Notes: generated from the sequence alone by a model not told the origin. Shown: positions 8,368-16,303, counted from the first letter of the stretch. The stretch: DNA of 64,000 nucleotides from Methylobacterium aerolatum (GCF_022179085.1 NZ_BPQE01000012.1:31055-95054), one strand, 5' to 3'. Numbers and translations are program-made.

Positions 8368-8383
8368 TGTCAGATTGTCTGAC
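8368..8383 (-). promoter_or_regulatory. Candidate GntR/FCD operator upstream of the importer operon
   Basis: TGTCAGATTGTCTGAC contains the inverted arms GTCAG and CTGAC and matches the site at 1680-1695 at 15 of 16 bases. It lies in the leader region of the substrate-binding protein gene, consistent with co-regulation of transporter and enzymes. Confidence 0.6.
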
Positions 8384-8505
8384 TGTTTCCGCAAAAGCAA
8401 CGCCCCTGAAGGCGATTTCCGCGACGAATCGCGGGGTCTCTACGCGAGGGGCGGGTTCGGATCGATGGGGAGTTCGCGGATTGTCTGGCGATCATGCCGC
8501 TGACC
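8384..8505. other. Non-coding stretch upstream of the importer operon
   Basis: Apart from the operator at 8368-8383 I see no convincing gene or structured element between the importer operon and the small ORF at 8506-8712. The stretch beyond that ORF (8713-8868) also shows nothing I can name. Confidence 0.4.
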
Positions 8506-8712
8506 CTACCGCCTGAAGGCGACCGGGTTGAACGCCAGACCGTTCTGGATGAAGGCCCGGAACCGGGTGTCGTGCCCTCCATGCATCGTCTCCGTGTTGG
8601 AGACCGTCTCGGGTGGGGGCTTGGCCTTGGCGGCGCTCGAACTCTTCTCGATCGCGGGCCTGCGCTGAGTGAGGCCGCCTGATGGAAGCTCCTCAGATGA
8701 GGTCGTCCGCAT
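8506..8712 (-). CDS. Possible small protein, 68 residues, unknown function
   Basis: A short ORF with a GGAG ribosome-binding match five bases before its ATG. The product is polar and rich in Ser, Lys and Pro in the first half, then has HDTRFRAFIQNGLAFNPVAF at the C-terminus, which looks more protein-like than the first half. I do not recognise it. It stands alone between the importer operon and the glycosyltransferase, and chance ORFs are common at this GC content, so it may not be real. Confidence 0.28.
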   Translation of the reverse strand: MRTTSSEELPSGGLTQRRPAIEKSSSAAKAKPPPETVSNTETMHGGHDTRFRAFIQNGLAFNPVAFRR

Positions 8713-8868
8713 CGTGGCTCCGGATCGCGCGTCGGGTCCCGGAAGAGGTCCGACCTCTCGCAGGGGAAGGCCGGTGAAGGCCCGCGTTGCGGTTGCAGGC
8801 CGGCACCGGATCGGGGCGGCGGGTCCGGTGGGGGGCGACGGCCCCGGGCGAACGGTATGCGTGCGCCG

Positions 8869-9879
8869 TCAACGACGAAGAAGCGCGAAAGTCAGATCCT
8901 TCGCCATCGATCGCCACCGGGGGCGGCCGTTGTGGACCGCCCGATAGGTCCCCCCTGCGACCCGGGCCGAGAGGCGCCGGAGCGCTTCGGCGCGCGTCCC
9001 GGCCCGGTAGATCGCGTCGCGCTCGTCGAGCTGCCTCAGCGCGCTGCGGAAGAAGGCGACCGCCCGCGCCCGATCAAAGAGCGGGAACGACTCGGCCGTC
9101 GTGTCCGGGAGCCGCTCGACGACATCGATCATACCGGACGTGGCGGTCCTGTAGACGCTCGACTTGTCGGCGATCGATTCCAGCTTCTCGATCCGCTTGC
9201 GCTCTCCGTTGCCGAACAGGTTGTTCTCGTGTTGGCGATAGCGGACCAAGGGGACATCGATCTCGACGATCCGCCCGACGACCTGTGACAGGAACATCAC
9301 CCATCGGTCGTGGGCAAGGAGTTCGTCGGGGTCGATAAAATCGATGAAGCGATCATCGAGATCCCACAGATCGAGCAGATCGCGGCGAAACACCATCGAG
9401 AAGCCGAAGAAGGTCCCCCAGGGGTCGTAGCTCAGGGGCGGCACCACGCCGTGACGCTTGATCCCCTGCCGGAAGGGGCCGAGATCGCGATTGTCGGAAT
9501 CCACGCTGACGGCGGCATGGACGATCATCGAAACCGTGCGATCCTCCATGTGGCGGGAACAGAGCTCGAGTTTCCTCGGGTCCCAGATGTCGTCCTGATC
9601 GCAGAAGGCGACGAAGCGGCCCGAGGCCGAGAGGGCGGCTCTCAGGAAATTGGTGCGATAGCCCAGCGCCGGCACGTTCCGGATGATCTTGAACGTGATC
9701 GTGCCCGCGGACAAAAAATCCTGGACGATCTTGAGTGTATCGTCCGTCGAGGCATCGTCGGAAACGATGATTTCGAGCGGTGGGACGGTCTGGTGGAGAA
9801 GAGTATCGAGTTGCTGCCGGATGAATCTCGAACCATTATGCGTCGCGAGAACAATAGAAATTCCATGTTCATACGGCAT
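8869..9879 (-). CDS. Family 2 glycosyltransferase
   Basis: 336 residues. The GT-A fold starts at once: ISIVLATHNGSRFIRQQLDT, VSDDASTDDT, and the acidic metal/nucleotide-sugar motif in VAFCDQDDIWDP. The later half has the acceptor region (LLAHDRWVMFLSQVVGRIVE) and is less conserved. Similarity is to rhamnosyl- and other transferases that decorate surface polysaccharide. The ATG at 9877-9879 has AAGG eight bases upstream; an earlier in-frame ATG at 9921 lacks one. It stands alone, with no other polysaccharide gene nearby and AT-richer flanks, so it may be an acquired single gene. Confidence 0.85.
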   Translation of the reverse strand: MPYEHGISIVLATHNGSRFIRQQLDTLLHQTVPPLEIIVSDDASTDDTLKIVQDFLSAGTITFKIIRNVPALGYRTNFLRAALSASGRFVAFCDQDDIWDPRKLELCSRHMEDRTVSMIVHAAVSVDSDNRDLGPFRQGIKRHGVVPPLSYDPWGTFFGFSMVFRRDLLDLWDLDDRFIDFIDPDELLAHDRWVMFLSQVVGRIVEIDVPLVRYRQHENNLFGNGERKRIEKLESIADKSSVYRTATSGMIDVVERLPDTTAESFPLFDRARAVAFFRSALRQLDERDAIYRAGTRAEALRRLSARVAGGTYRAVHNGRPRWRSMAKDLTFALLRR

Positions 9880-10323
9880 GCTGTCTACCTTGCGGACAAA
9901 ATGAGCATCGTGCGCTGCCATGTGCAGAGAGACGGACGTGTCGGGTTATCGGTTCTTCGTTCCGCAGCGTTTCGAGCGGCATGCAGCGCTCTCTGAACAT
10001 CGGTCGCTCTGATGTGTCACGGGTGTTGGCTCATGTGGTCCCTGTGCTTCGTGTGCCTGCCTGTTTTATAGCTCCGAAATAAAGAAAAGAACTGTTCCGT
10101 CGCAAATCAACGGGGTGTTTGTGCCGTGCATTTTCATAATCTCTTCATGGAATGCAAGGGTGCCCGTGAGCGTGTGGGTCCATCGGCGTCGGTCCTTTGG
10201 CGGGGTCCGCTTCGACGAGTCGGGGGGCGTGGGCGCGGATTATCGCAAATCCGCCCCGTCCGGTCATGCGGGCGGTGACGCCATTCGGCGACGTCCCGCC
10301 ACGTCCCGTCGTGGTTGAGGCGG
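9880..10323. other. Intergenic region, AT-richer than its surroundings
   Basis: About 440 bases with no convincing gene. Around 10060-10150 the base composition drops well below the window average (TTTTATAGCTCCGAAATAAA), as expected for a promoter region of the glycosyltransferase. I see no clear terminator for the adaptor gene that ends at 10324. Confidence 0.5.
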
Positions 10324-11652
10324 TCACTTCTCGCGGAAGGCGCGCCGGGCCTGATCGACGAGGGGCTTCGTCAGGTACGACAGGACCGTCCGGTCGGCGG
10401 TGCGGATGAAGGCTTCCACGGGCATGCCGGGGATCAGCTTCGCCCCGTCCAGCCGGCCGAGTTCGTCCTTCGTGACCCCGAGGCGAACGAGATAGAAGAA
10501 GCTCCCCGTGCGCTTGTCCTCGCTCACGTCGGCGGCGACGCGGCTCACGTGCCCGTTCAGTTCCGGCGTGGTGCGCTGGTCGAAGCTCGGGAAGCGAAGG
10601 CCTGCGGCCTGGCCGGTCCGCAACCGGTCGATGTCCTGAGGGGCCACGCGGACCTCCACCACCAGGGAATCGGCCGTGGGCACGATCAGCATGATCGGCT
10701 CGCCGGGCGTGATCACCCCCCCGCGGGTATGCACGGACAACTCGTGGACGTAGCCCGTCTGCGGCGCGCGGATCTCGATGCGCTGCAACTGGTCGAAGGC
10801 GGTGATCCTCTGCTCGGTCAGGGTCGCGGCCTTGGCCCGGTTCTCCGCGAGGTCCTTGGCGACCTCGCTGCGGAGGTTCTGCTCCAACTGGATGATCTGC
10901 AGTTCCGTCTCGGAGATCTTGCCCTTGGTCTGCGCGATGGTCGCCACGAGGACGCCGCGCTCGCCCTTCAGGCGGGACATGTCGCGCTCCAGGCCGGTGA
11001 GGCGGTTGAGCTGGACGAGGTTGCGCTTCCAGAGGCTCTCGACCCCCTCGTACTCGCGCCCGATGATCGCCGTCTCCTGCTCCTTGGCGGCCGCCTGCTC
11101 TTCGAGGCCCTTGATCTCCTCGCGCAGCTGCCCGATCCGCTGCTGCAGCTGCGCCTTCTGGCCGTCCCGCGCATCGCGCCGGAACCGGAACAGCTTGCGC
11201 TCGCCGTCGGTGATCCGCGCGACCTCCGGGCCCGCCCCCGCGAGGTCGGACGGGACGGCGACGGCGTCGCGGCCGTCGCGCTCCGCCTCCAGGCGGGCAT
11301 TGCGGGCAGCGATCTCCCACAGGCTCTTGCTCACGCTGTCGAAGGTGGCCCGCGCCGTCGTGGCGTCGAGCCGGATCAGGAGGTCGCCGGCCTGCACCCG
11401 CGCCCCTTCCTCCACCAGCAGGTCCGCCACCACGCCGCCGGTGGGATGCTGGACCTTCTTGATGTTGCTTTCGACCACGAGGGAGCCCGAGGCGATGATC
11501 GCGCCGGACAGTTCCGTCGTCCCGGTCCAGGCCCCCGCGCCGAGCGCCACCGCGACGATGGCGCCGACCCCGGCGATGTGGCGCCTCAGCGAGGCGCGCG
11601 TGCCGGCGGTGGGATCCGCTGCCGCCGCCGCGGGCGTGTCGGGCTTGGTCAT
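10324..11652 (-). CDS. Type I secretion membrane-fusion protein, HlyD/PrtE family (system 1)
   Basis: 442 residues. A short cytoplasmic N-terminus is followed by one membrane anchor (about 26-44), then the beta-barrel/lipoyl half (IIASGSLVVESNIKKVQHPT, VQAGDLLIRLD), a long coiled coil (about 90-290, for example QLQQRIGQLREEIKGLEEQA) and the second lipoyl half (IEIRAPQTGYVHELSVHTRG). It bridges the inner-membrane ABC transporter to a TolC-like outer channel, which is not in this window. The ATG overlaps the transporter stop. The C-terminus LSYLTKPLVDQARRAFREK is typical of the family. It is last gene of operon 1. Confidence 0.93.
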   Translation of the reverse strand: MTKPDTPAAAAADPTAGTRASLRRHIAGVGAIVAVALGAGAWTGTTELSGAIIASGSLVVESNIKKVQHPTGGVVADLLVEEGARVQAGDLLIRLDATTARATFDSVSKSLWEIAARNARLEAERDGRDAVAVPSDLAGAGPEVARITDGERKLFRFRRDARDGQKAQLQQRIGQLREEIKGLEEQAAAKEQETAIIGREYEGVESLWKRNLVQLNRLTGLERDMSRLKGERGVLVATIAQTKGKISETELQIIQLEQNLRSEVAKDLAENRAKAATLTEQRITAFDQLQRIEIRAPQTGYVHELSVHTRGGVITPGEPIMLIVPTADSLVVEVRVAPQDIDRLRTGQAAGLRFPSFDQRTTPELNGHVSRVAADVSEDKRTGSFFYLVRLGVTKDELGRLDGAKLIPGMPVEAFIRTADRTVLSYLTKPLVDQARRAFREK

Positions 11653-13373
11653 GCGACCCTCGTGGGTACCTGCCGCGTCAGCGCGTTCAGCTTGGCGAGA
11701 ACCTCGTCCCGGGGCCCGTGCAACTGCACCCGCCCGTCGGCGAGGACGAGGATCCGGTCCACCGCCGTCAGGGCGCTCGGTCGATGCGCGACCACGACGG
11801 CGATGCCGCCGCGGGCCCGCACCGCTTGCACGGCGGCCGCCAGGGCCCGGTCGCCCTCGACGTCGAGGTTGGAGTTCGGCTCGTCGAGGACCACGAGGAA
11901 CGGATCGCCGTAGATCGCCCGCGCCAGGGCGATCCGCTGCCGCTGGCCGCCGGACAGGGCGAGGCCCCCCGGCCCGATGCGCGCATCGTAGCCGCCCGGC
12001 AGGCGCAGCACGACCTCGTGGACGCCCGCCGCCCGCGATGCGCGCAGAAGCGCCTCGGGATCGGGCTCGGCGTCGAACCGCGTGATGTTCTGGGCGATGG
12101 TGCCGTCGAACATCTCGATGTCCTGCGGCAGATACCCCACCGCGCGGCCGAGGGCGTCGGGGTCCCATTGGTCGATCGCGGCGCCGTCGAGGCGGATCAC
12201 GCCCCGGCTCGGCCGAGCGAGGCCGACCAGGGCGCGGGCGAAGGTCGACTTGCCGGATCCGCTCGGACCGATCACCCCCAGCGCGCTCCCGGGGGCGAGG
12301 GCGACGTTGACGTCGTGGAGGACCAGCGTGTCCGTGCCCGGCGCCGCGATCGTCAGGGCGGTGACCCGCACGCTCTCCCGCGGGGCCGGAAGGGGCGTGA
12401 GGGCGCCCGGTTTCCGCTGCGGCAAGAAGGCGACGAGCCGGGTCCAGGCGTGGCGGGCCGCCGAGAAGGACTTCCAGTTGGCGATCGCGAGATCGACCGG
12501 CGCCAGGGCGCGGGCCGAGAGGACGGTGGCGGCCAGCATCACCCCCGCCGTCGCCTCCTCCCGGACCACCAGGTAGGCGCCGAGGCCGAGGATGCCCGAT
12601 TGCAGCACGGTTCGCGTGAGGCGCGCGGCGGCGCCGAAGCCGATGGCGAGGTCGTTGCCGGCGATCGCCGTATCGAGGTTCCGGGTCGCCCGGTCCTGCC
12701 ACAGCGCCGTCATCCGCGCGCGCATGCCGAGCGCCGACAGGAGGGGGGCCGTCCGGTGCGCCATGTCGACGAAGGCGCGGCGCTCGCCGGCCACCCGCAC
12801 GCCCTCGCGGGTCGAGGCGGCGGTGGCCCAATCGGTCACGAGGGTCAGCAGGCACAGGAGCACCGCGCCGGCGGCGATGGCCGTGCCGAGCCACGGATGG
12901 AACAGGAAGCAGACGGCGATGTAGAGCGGCACCCACGGGAGATCGAAGAACGCCGTGAAGGCGAGGCTCGCCAGGAAGCCGCGCACCGTGTCGAGGTCGC
13001 GCAGGGCTTGCGGGCCCTCGTCGGTGCGGGGCATCTCGGCGCCGCGCGCCAGCAGGGTGCGGAAGATGCGCCCGCCGAGCCGCTCTTCGACGAGACGGCC
13101 GAAGCGGGCGAGGATCCGGGCGCGGAAGACTTCCAAAACGCTCTGGATCAGGAACAGGATCAGCGCGATGCCCGCGAGGCCCACCAGCGTCGCGACGCTC
13201 CGGCTCGGTAACACGCGGTCGTAGACCTGCAGCATGAAGATCGGCGCCGTCAGCATCAGCACGTTGACGAGGCCGCTGGCGACCATGACCGTGACGAGGG
13301 AGGCCCGGCCGTCCCGGGCCGCCGCCCGGATTTCCCGCCATGTCGCGGCACGCACCGCACGCTCGTCGCTCAC
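11649..13373 (-). CDS. Type I secretion ABC transporter/ATPase, PrtD family (system 1)
   Basis: 574 residues from a GTG. The membrane domain (about 20-300, six helices, beginning FMLQVYDRVLPSRSVATLVG) is followed by the ATPase domain: Walker A GPSGSGKST, signature LSGGQRQRIALARA, Walker [14 protein letters not shown], and the H-loop in VVAHRP. No N-terminal C39 peptidase or peptidase-like domain is present, so its substrate should carry a C-terminal uncleaved signal. It is preceded by the four-repeat protein gene and a 13-bp hairpin, and overlaps the adaptor gene. Paralogue of the transporter at 23853-25598. Confidence 0.93.
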   Translation of the reverse strand: MSDERAVRAATWREIRAAARDGRASLVTVMVASGLVNVLMLTAPIFMLQVYDRVLPSRSVATLVGLAGIALILFLIQSVLEVFRARILARFGRLVEERLGGRIFRTLLARGAEMPRTDEGPQALRDLDTVRGFLASLAFTAFFDLPWVPLYIAVCFLFHPWLGTAIAAGAVLLCLLTLVTDWATAASTREGVRVAGERRAFVDMAHRTAPLLSALGMRARMTALWQDRATRNLDTAIAGNDLAIGFGAAARLTRTVLQSGILGLGAYLVVREEATAGVMLAATVLSARALAPVDLAIANWKSFSAARHAWTRLVAFLPQRKPGALTPLPAPRESVRVTALTIAAPGTDTLVLHDVNVALAPGSALGVIGPSGSGKSTFARALVGLARPSRGVIRLDGAAIDQWDPDALGRAVGYLPQDIEMFDGTIAQNITRFDAEPDPEALLRASRAAGVHEVVLRLPGGYDARIGPGGLALSGGQRQRIALARAIYGDPFLVVLDEPNSNLDVEGDRALAAAVQAVRARGGIAVVVAHRPSALTAVDRILVLADGRVQLHGPRDEVLAKLNALTRQVPTRVA

Positions 13374-13421
13374 GGGCGCAACTCCAGCTTCTCGAGGGTG
13401 CGGGGGGGACGTGCCGTCGCG

Positions 13422-13452
13422 GCGCCCCCGCCACGGCGTGTGGCGGGGGCGC
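13422..13452 (-). terminator. Strong hairpin between secreted protein and transporter genes (operon 1)
   Basis: GCGCCCCCGCCAC pairs perfectly with GTGGCGGGGGCGC (13 bp, 5-base loop), beginning 6 bases after the stop of the four-repeat protein gene and ending 48 bases before the transporter start. There is no T-run. It is a likely partial terminator or RNA-stability element that lowers transporter expression relative to substrate. Confidence 0.6.
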
Positions 13453-13458
13453 GCGTGC

Positions 13459-15444
13459 TCAGAGGCCGAGCAGGTGGAGGCCGGTCGTGGCGCCGTGCGC
13501 CATCGGATCGGCCTGGGCCGCCTGGGCATGGCCGCCGAGGTCGAGGGAGGCGAGGCCGAGATCGGCCATCGCCTCGTGGGCGGTGCCGGCCTCGGCCGGC
13601 GCGGCGCTCGCCACCGGGACGACGTCGTGGAGCAGGCCGACCAGGGAATCGGCCGTCTCACCGGTCACGGGGAAGGCGATGTGGTCCCCCGTCAGAAGGG
13701 TGGCACTGGCCACGCCCGGCGCGCCGGAGGGCGCGGTCAAGGCGCTCGCCTCGACGGTGTGGGAGGGGTCCGTGCCCGGCGACAGGACGGCGACGTCGGC
13801 GGCGGGCGTCGCCGTCGCGGGGCCGGCCGAGACACCGACGAGCGGATGGCTCCCGGACGCGTTGCCCGTCAGGTCCCCGAGCAGGCCCCCGAGCGGATTG
13901 CCCGCTCCGCCCACTCCCGCACCGGCGAGGAAGCCCGTCACGGAGCCGGCCACCGCGCTCGCCGCCTCGATCCCATGCCCGGCATCGGCGACCGTCTGGC
14001 CGATGGCCGTCGTGCCGCCGCCGCTCGCGACGGCGCCGGGCAGGTTCGCGGCATCGGTCAGGATGGTGCCGGTTTCGCCCAGTTCCCCGAGGCCCAGGGT
14101 GGTGCCGAGCCCGATCACCGAGTGGACGGGATCGTTGAGGACGGGCGTGGCGTGGCCGACCTGCTCCAGGTTCGCATGGACGCCGTCGATCAGCTGGTTG
14201 GCCGGATCGGCCACCGGCTGCGCCGGAGCGCCCTGGCCCAGCAGGGCCCCCGCTCCGCCGAGGGGCGATCCACCGCCGAGAAGCGATCCATCGCCACCGA
14301 GGCCGCCCGCGAGGCCGGTGACGCCGCCGAGGAGACCGCCGGCCGCGCCCGCCACCGCACCGGTATCGGTCAGGATCGGCGAGAGCACGGAGAGGCCCTG
14401 CCCCTGGAGGAGGCCGCCCGGCAGGTCCGCGACGTCGGTGAGCAGGGTGCCGCTCTGCCCGAGATGGCCCAGGCCGACCGTCTCGCCAAGGGCGGTCAGG
14501 CCATGGACCGCCTCGTTCAGCGGCGCCACCTCGTGCCCCACGGTCTCGAGTGTCGTGTGGAGGTTGAGGATGCCGGAATTGGCGAGGGTGGCGACCGGCG
14601 ACAAGGGACCGTCGCCCGCCAGCAGGCCGCCGTCGCTGAGCGTTCCGGTCAAGGAGCCCAAGAGCGTGTCGGTGGCGCCGAAGACCTGGGCGAGATCGGT
14701 CAGGACCGGGCTCGCCGAGGCCAGGCCGCCCCCGCCCAGGAGGGAGCCTGGCAGCGTCGAGAGGTCGGTCAGCAGCGTGCCGGCCTGGCCGAGATGGCCG
14801 AGTCCCACCGTTTCGCCGAGGCCCGTCACCGCGTGGAGCGGTTGATTGAGGATGGGGGTCTGATGCCCGGCCTCCTCCAGGGTGGCGTGGGTCTGGAGCA
14901 CCGCCTCGTTGAGGATCGTCGCCGCCGGCGCGAGGGCGCCGCCGCCGCCGACCAGGCCGCTCCCGGCTGCGGGCGCGGCCGCGACCGCCCCCACCAGCCC
15001 GTCGGCACCCATGGCGATGCCTCCCGCGTCGGTGAGGATCGGAGCGAGGCTGGCCGGATCGGCCGGGTTCGCGGCGAGGCCGCCGAGATCGGTCAGGAGG
15101 TTGCCGCCCTCGCCGAGATGGCCGAGCCCGATCGTCTCGCCGAGGGCGGTCAGGCCGTGGAGTGGTCCGTTCAGGGGCGCGACCTCGTGGCCGACGGTCT
15201 CGAGCTGCGCATGGGTGTCGAGGACGATCTGGTTGGCGGGCGCCGCGAGGGCATCCGGAAGCGCCGAGGGATCGGCCTCGCCGGAGGCGGCATCGGTGGT
15301 GCCTTCGATCAGGGACGCGATCGGACCGAGACTGCCGAGTTGTGTCGTCGAGAGGGCCGTCGAGGACAGGAATGCGCCCGGCCCGCCGAGCCATTCGAGG
15401 GATCGCGAGGGCGACCCGAGCAGTGAAAGAGGAGATGTGGACAT
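13459..15444 (-). CDS. Four-repeat Gly/Leu-rich protein, probable type I secretion substrate
   Basis: 661 residues, no signal peptide and almost no cysteine. I do not recognise the family. The body has four copies of a 55-57-residue unit (residues 69-125, 177-232, 287-342, 415-470) with the pattern H-x-x-L-E-x-x-G-H, P-x-L-N, LHxxxGLGETVGLGHLG, GTLLTD, spaced by Gly/Ala/Leu-rich linkers. The C-terminal 60 residues end in GATTGLHLLGL, hydrophobic and without lysine, as expected for a C-terminal type I export signal. There are no GGxGxD calcium repeats. ATG with a GGAGGT-like site upstream. Being first in an operon with ABC transporter and adaptor, it is most simply their cargo. Confidence 0.75.
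   Translation of the reverse strand: MSTSPLSLLGSPSRSLEWLGGPGAFLSSTALSTTQLGSLGPIASLIEGTTDAASGEADPSALPDALAAPANQIVLDTHAQLETVGHEVAPLNGPLHGLTALGETIGLGHLGEGGNLLTDLGGLAANPADPASLAPILTDAGGIAMGADGLVGAVAAAPAAGSGLVGGGGALAPAATILNEAVLQTHATLEEAGHQTPILNQPLHAVTGLGETVGLGHLGQAGTLLTDLSTLPGSLLGGGGLASASPVLTDLAQVFGATDTLLGSLTGTLSDGGLLAGDGPLSPVATLANSGILNLHTTLETVGHEVAPLNEAVHGLTALGETVGLGHLGQSGTLLTDVADLPGGLLQGQGLSVLSPILTDTGAVAGAAGGLLGGVTGLAGGLGGDGSLLGGGSPLGGAGALLGQGAPAQPVADPANQLIDGVHANLEQVGHATPVLNDPVHSVIGLGTTLGLGELGETGTILTDAANLPGAVASGGGTTAIGQTVADAGHGIEAASAVAGSVTGFLAGAGVGGAGNPLGGLLGDLTGNASGSHPLVGVSAGPATATPAADVAVLSPGTDPSHTVEASALTAPSGAPGVASATLLTGDHIAFPVTGETADSLVGLLHDVVPVASAAPAEAGTAHEAMADLGLASLDLGGHAQAAQADPMAHGATTGLHLLGL
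14035..14202 (-). repeat. Repeat unit 4 of the four-repeat protein
   Basis: Encodes residues 415-470 (HANLEQVGHATPVLNDPVHS, GLGTTLGLGELG, GTILTD). It is the most divergent copy: T replaces E in GLGET and E replaces H in GLGHLG. Confidence 0.8.
14419..14586 (-). repeat. Repeat unit 3 of the four-repeat protein
   Basis: Encodes residues 287-342 (HTTLETVGHEVAPLNEAVHG, GLGHLGQSGTLLTD). It is closest to unit 1 in its first half (ETVGHEVAPLN identical) and to unit 2 in its second half. Confidence 0.85.
14749..14916 (-). repeat. Repeat unit 2 of the four-repeat protein
   Basis: Encodes residues 177-232 (HATLEEAGHQTPILNQPLHA, GLGETVGLGHLGQAGTLLTD). It begins 108 residues after unit 1; unit 3 begins 110 residues later. 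Confidence 0.85.
15070..15240 (-). repeat. Repeat unit 1 of the four-repeat protein
   Basis: Encodes residues 69-125 (HAQLETVGHEVAPLNGPLHG, LGETIGLGHLGEGGNLLTD). The ANQ that opens it recurs at the start of unit 4. Confidence 0.85.
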
Positions 15445-15636
15445 GAATACCTCCAGTTTCACCGGCCAACCCTGCACTCAATTCAGAGTTGCAAAATCTG
15501 AGGCCGTGAGCCGCCGCTGGAGTTAATGGTTTGTAAGAGTTTGCGTCGATTTTTTCTGTTTTTTCACCGCCGATCTGGCGCCGATGCCTGTCCGCAGCGC
15601 ATTGTTGTCATGCCACGGATCGTCACATTGAATTCA

Positions 15637-15658
15637 GAATGAGCGAATGCACTCATTC
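15637..15658. promoter_or_regulatory. Inverted repeat GAATGAG-N8-CTCATTC
   Basis: Perfect 7-base arms with an 8-base spacer, about 130 bases before the small gene at 15790 and about 190 bases before the four-repeat protein start. It looks like an operator for a dimeric regulator. Confidence 0.45.
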
Positions 15659-15675
15659 CGTCCAATATGCGGCGC

Positions 15676-15697
15676 GGCGCCGTCTGTATTCGGCGCC
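15676..15697. promoter_or_regulatory. Inverted repeat GGCGCCG-N8-CGGCGCC
   Basis: Perfect 7-base arms with the same 8-base spacing as the neighbouring repeat, starting 18 bases after it. It could be a second operator or a hairpin in a leader transcript. Confidence 0.4.
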
Positions 15698-15789
15698 AAT
15701 TCGTCCTTCGTTAACTGTGCGGTATTGGTCCGTGAACTCGCGCACAGGTTGAAAGTTGACGGGCATCTCATTGTTGGCTGGTGACGATC

Positions 15790-16011
15790 ATGCCGCACTC
15801 GATATTGATCAAAGAGCAGAAAGGCGATGCGGAACGTCCGCCGGAGCTGATCGCATACGACATCGACAGTATCGCCTTGGCCAATCGACTGGTTCGCTCC
15901 ATCGCCAAGGCCAATCGCGTCCACGGCTTCGATCCGGAGACCCATCAGCGCTGGTTCAAGTTGAAGGACTCGATTTTCCACGTGTACAGGCTGAAGGTCG
16001 AGTACAAATGA
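15790..16011 (+). CDS. Small conserved-looking hypothetical protein, 73 residues
   Basis: A compact, charged product without signal peptide or membrane segment: MPHSILIKEQKGDAERPPEL, then an amphipathic helix (SIALANRLVRSIAKANRVHG) and a basic/aromatic tail (RWFKLKDSIFHVYRLKVEYK). Amino-acid balance and lower GC make it a real-looking gene, unlike the overlapping opposite-strand frame. The ATG at 15790 has GGTGA five bases upstream; a GTG at 15781 is an alternative start. I do not recognise the family. A perfect 16-base palindrome follows the stop codon after 31 bases. Confidence 0.6.
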   Translation: MPHSILIKEQKGDAERPPELIAYDIDSIALANRLVRSIAKANRVHGFDPETHQRWFKLKDSIFHVYRLKVEYK

Positions 16012-16303
16012 CACGATCTTCCGGCGTCGCGGCGGACATCGAGGACGAACGTTCGTCCCGAGGCGCGCCCGCCGCGCCGCCGGTTCGGAGGCGAAGGGGC
16101 GCGTGAGCCGGGGACCGCGACGACGAAGCCCGCCGCGACGGGGTCGGGCGGGCTTGTCGGAGTCGGTCTGCGCGGATCGGAGGCGGCGCCTCGGCCCGTA
16201 CTCGCCGACACGACGGCGACCGGCGAGGGGGCACGCGCGCGCGTCGCGGTGTTTACGCGATGTCGTTTTACCCTCTATCGCCGCGCCCTCCCGCCCGCGC
16301 ATC
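16012..16303. other. Intergenic region with a perfect palindrome
   Basis: No gene is supported here. GGACGAACGTTCGTCC at 16043-16058 is a perfect 16-base palindrome with no loop, so it resembles a protein-binding site more than a terminator. The rest is GC-rich without visible structure until the dispersed repeat at 16304. Confidence 0.4.

Larger units (their letters stand above)
15445..15789. other. AT-rich divergent promoter region
   Basis: About 345 bases between the four-repeat protein gene and the small gene at 15790, clearly poorer in GC than its neighbours (a T-rich tract lies near 15549-15566). It holds two consecutive inverted repeats, listed separately, and probably the promoters of both genes. 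Confidence 0.55.

Noticed and set aside
13422-13452. CRISPR-like or IS-end interpretation of the perfect inverted repeats
   Set aside because: No tandem repeat-spacer pattern, no transposase and no target-site duplication anywhere in the window; the hairpins lie at gene ends.
13234-15426. A long plus-strand open frame covering the four-repeat protein gene
   Set aside because: Gln/Arg/Gly-rich translation without motifs, antisense to a gene with clear internal repeats, a ribosome site and operon context.
15634-16302. A minus-strand frame over the small gene at 15790
   Set aside because: Arg-rich for most of its length and overlapping two inverted repeats; the plus-strand 73-codon gene has much more natural composition.
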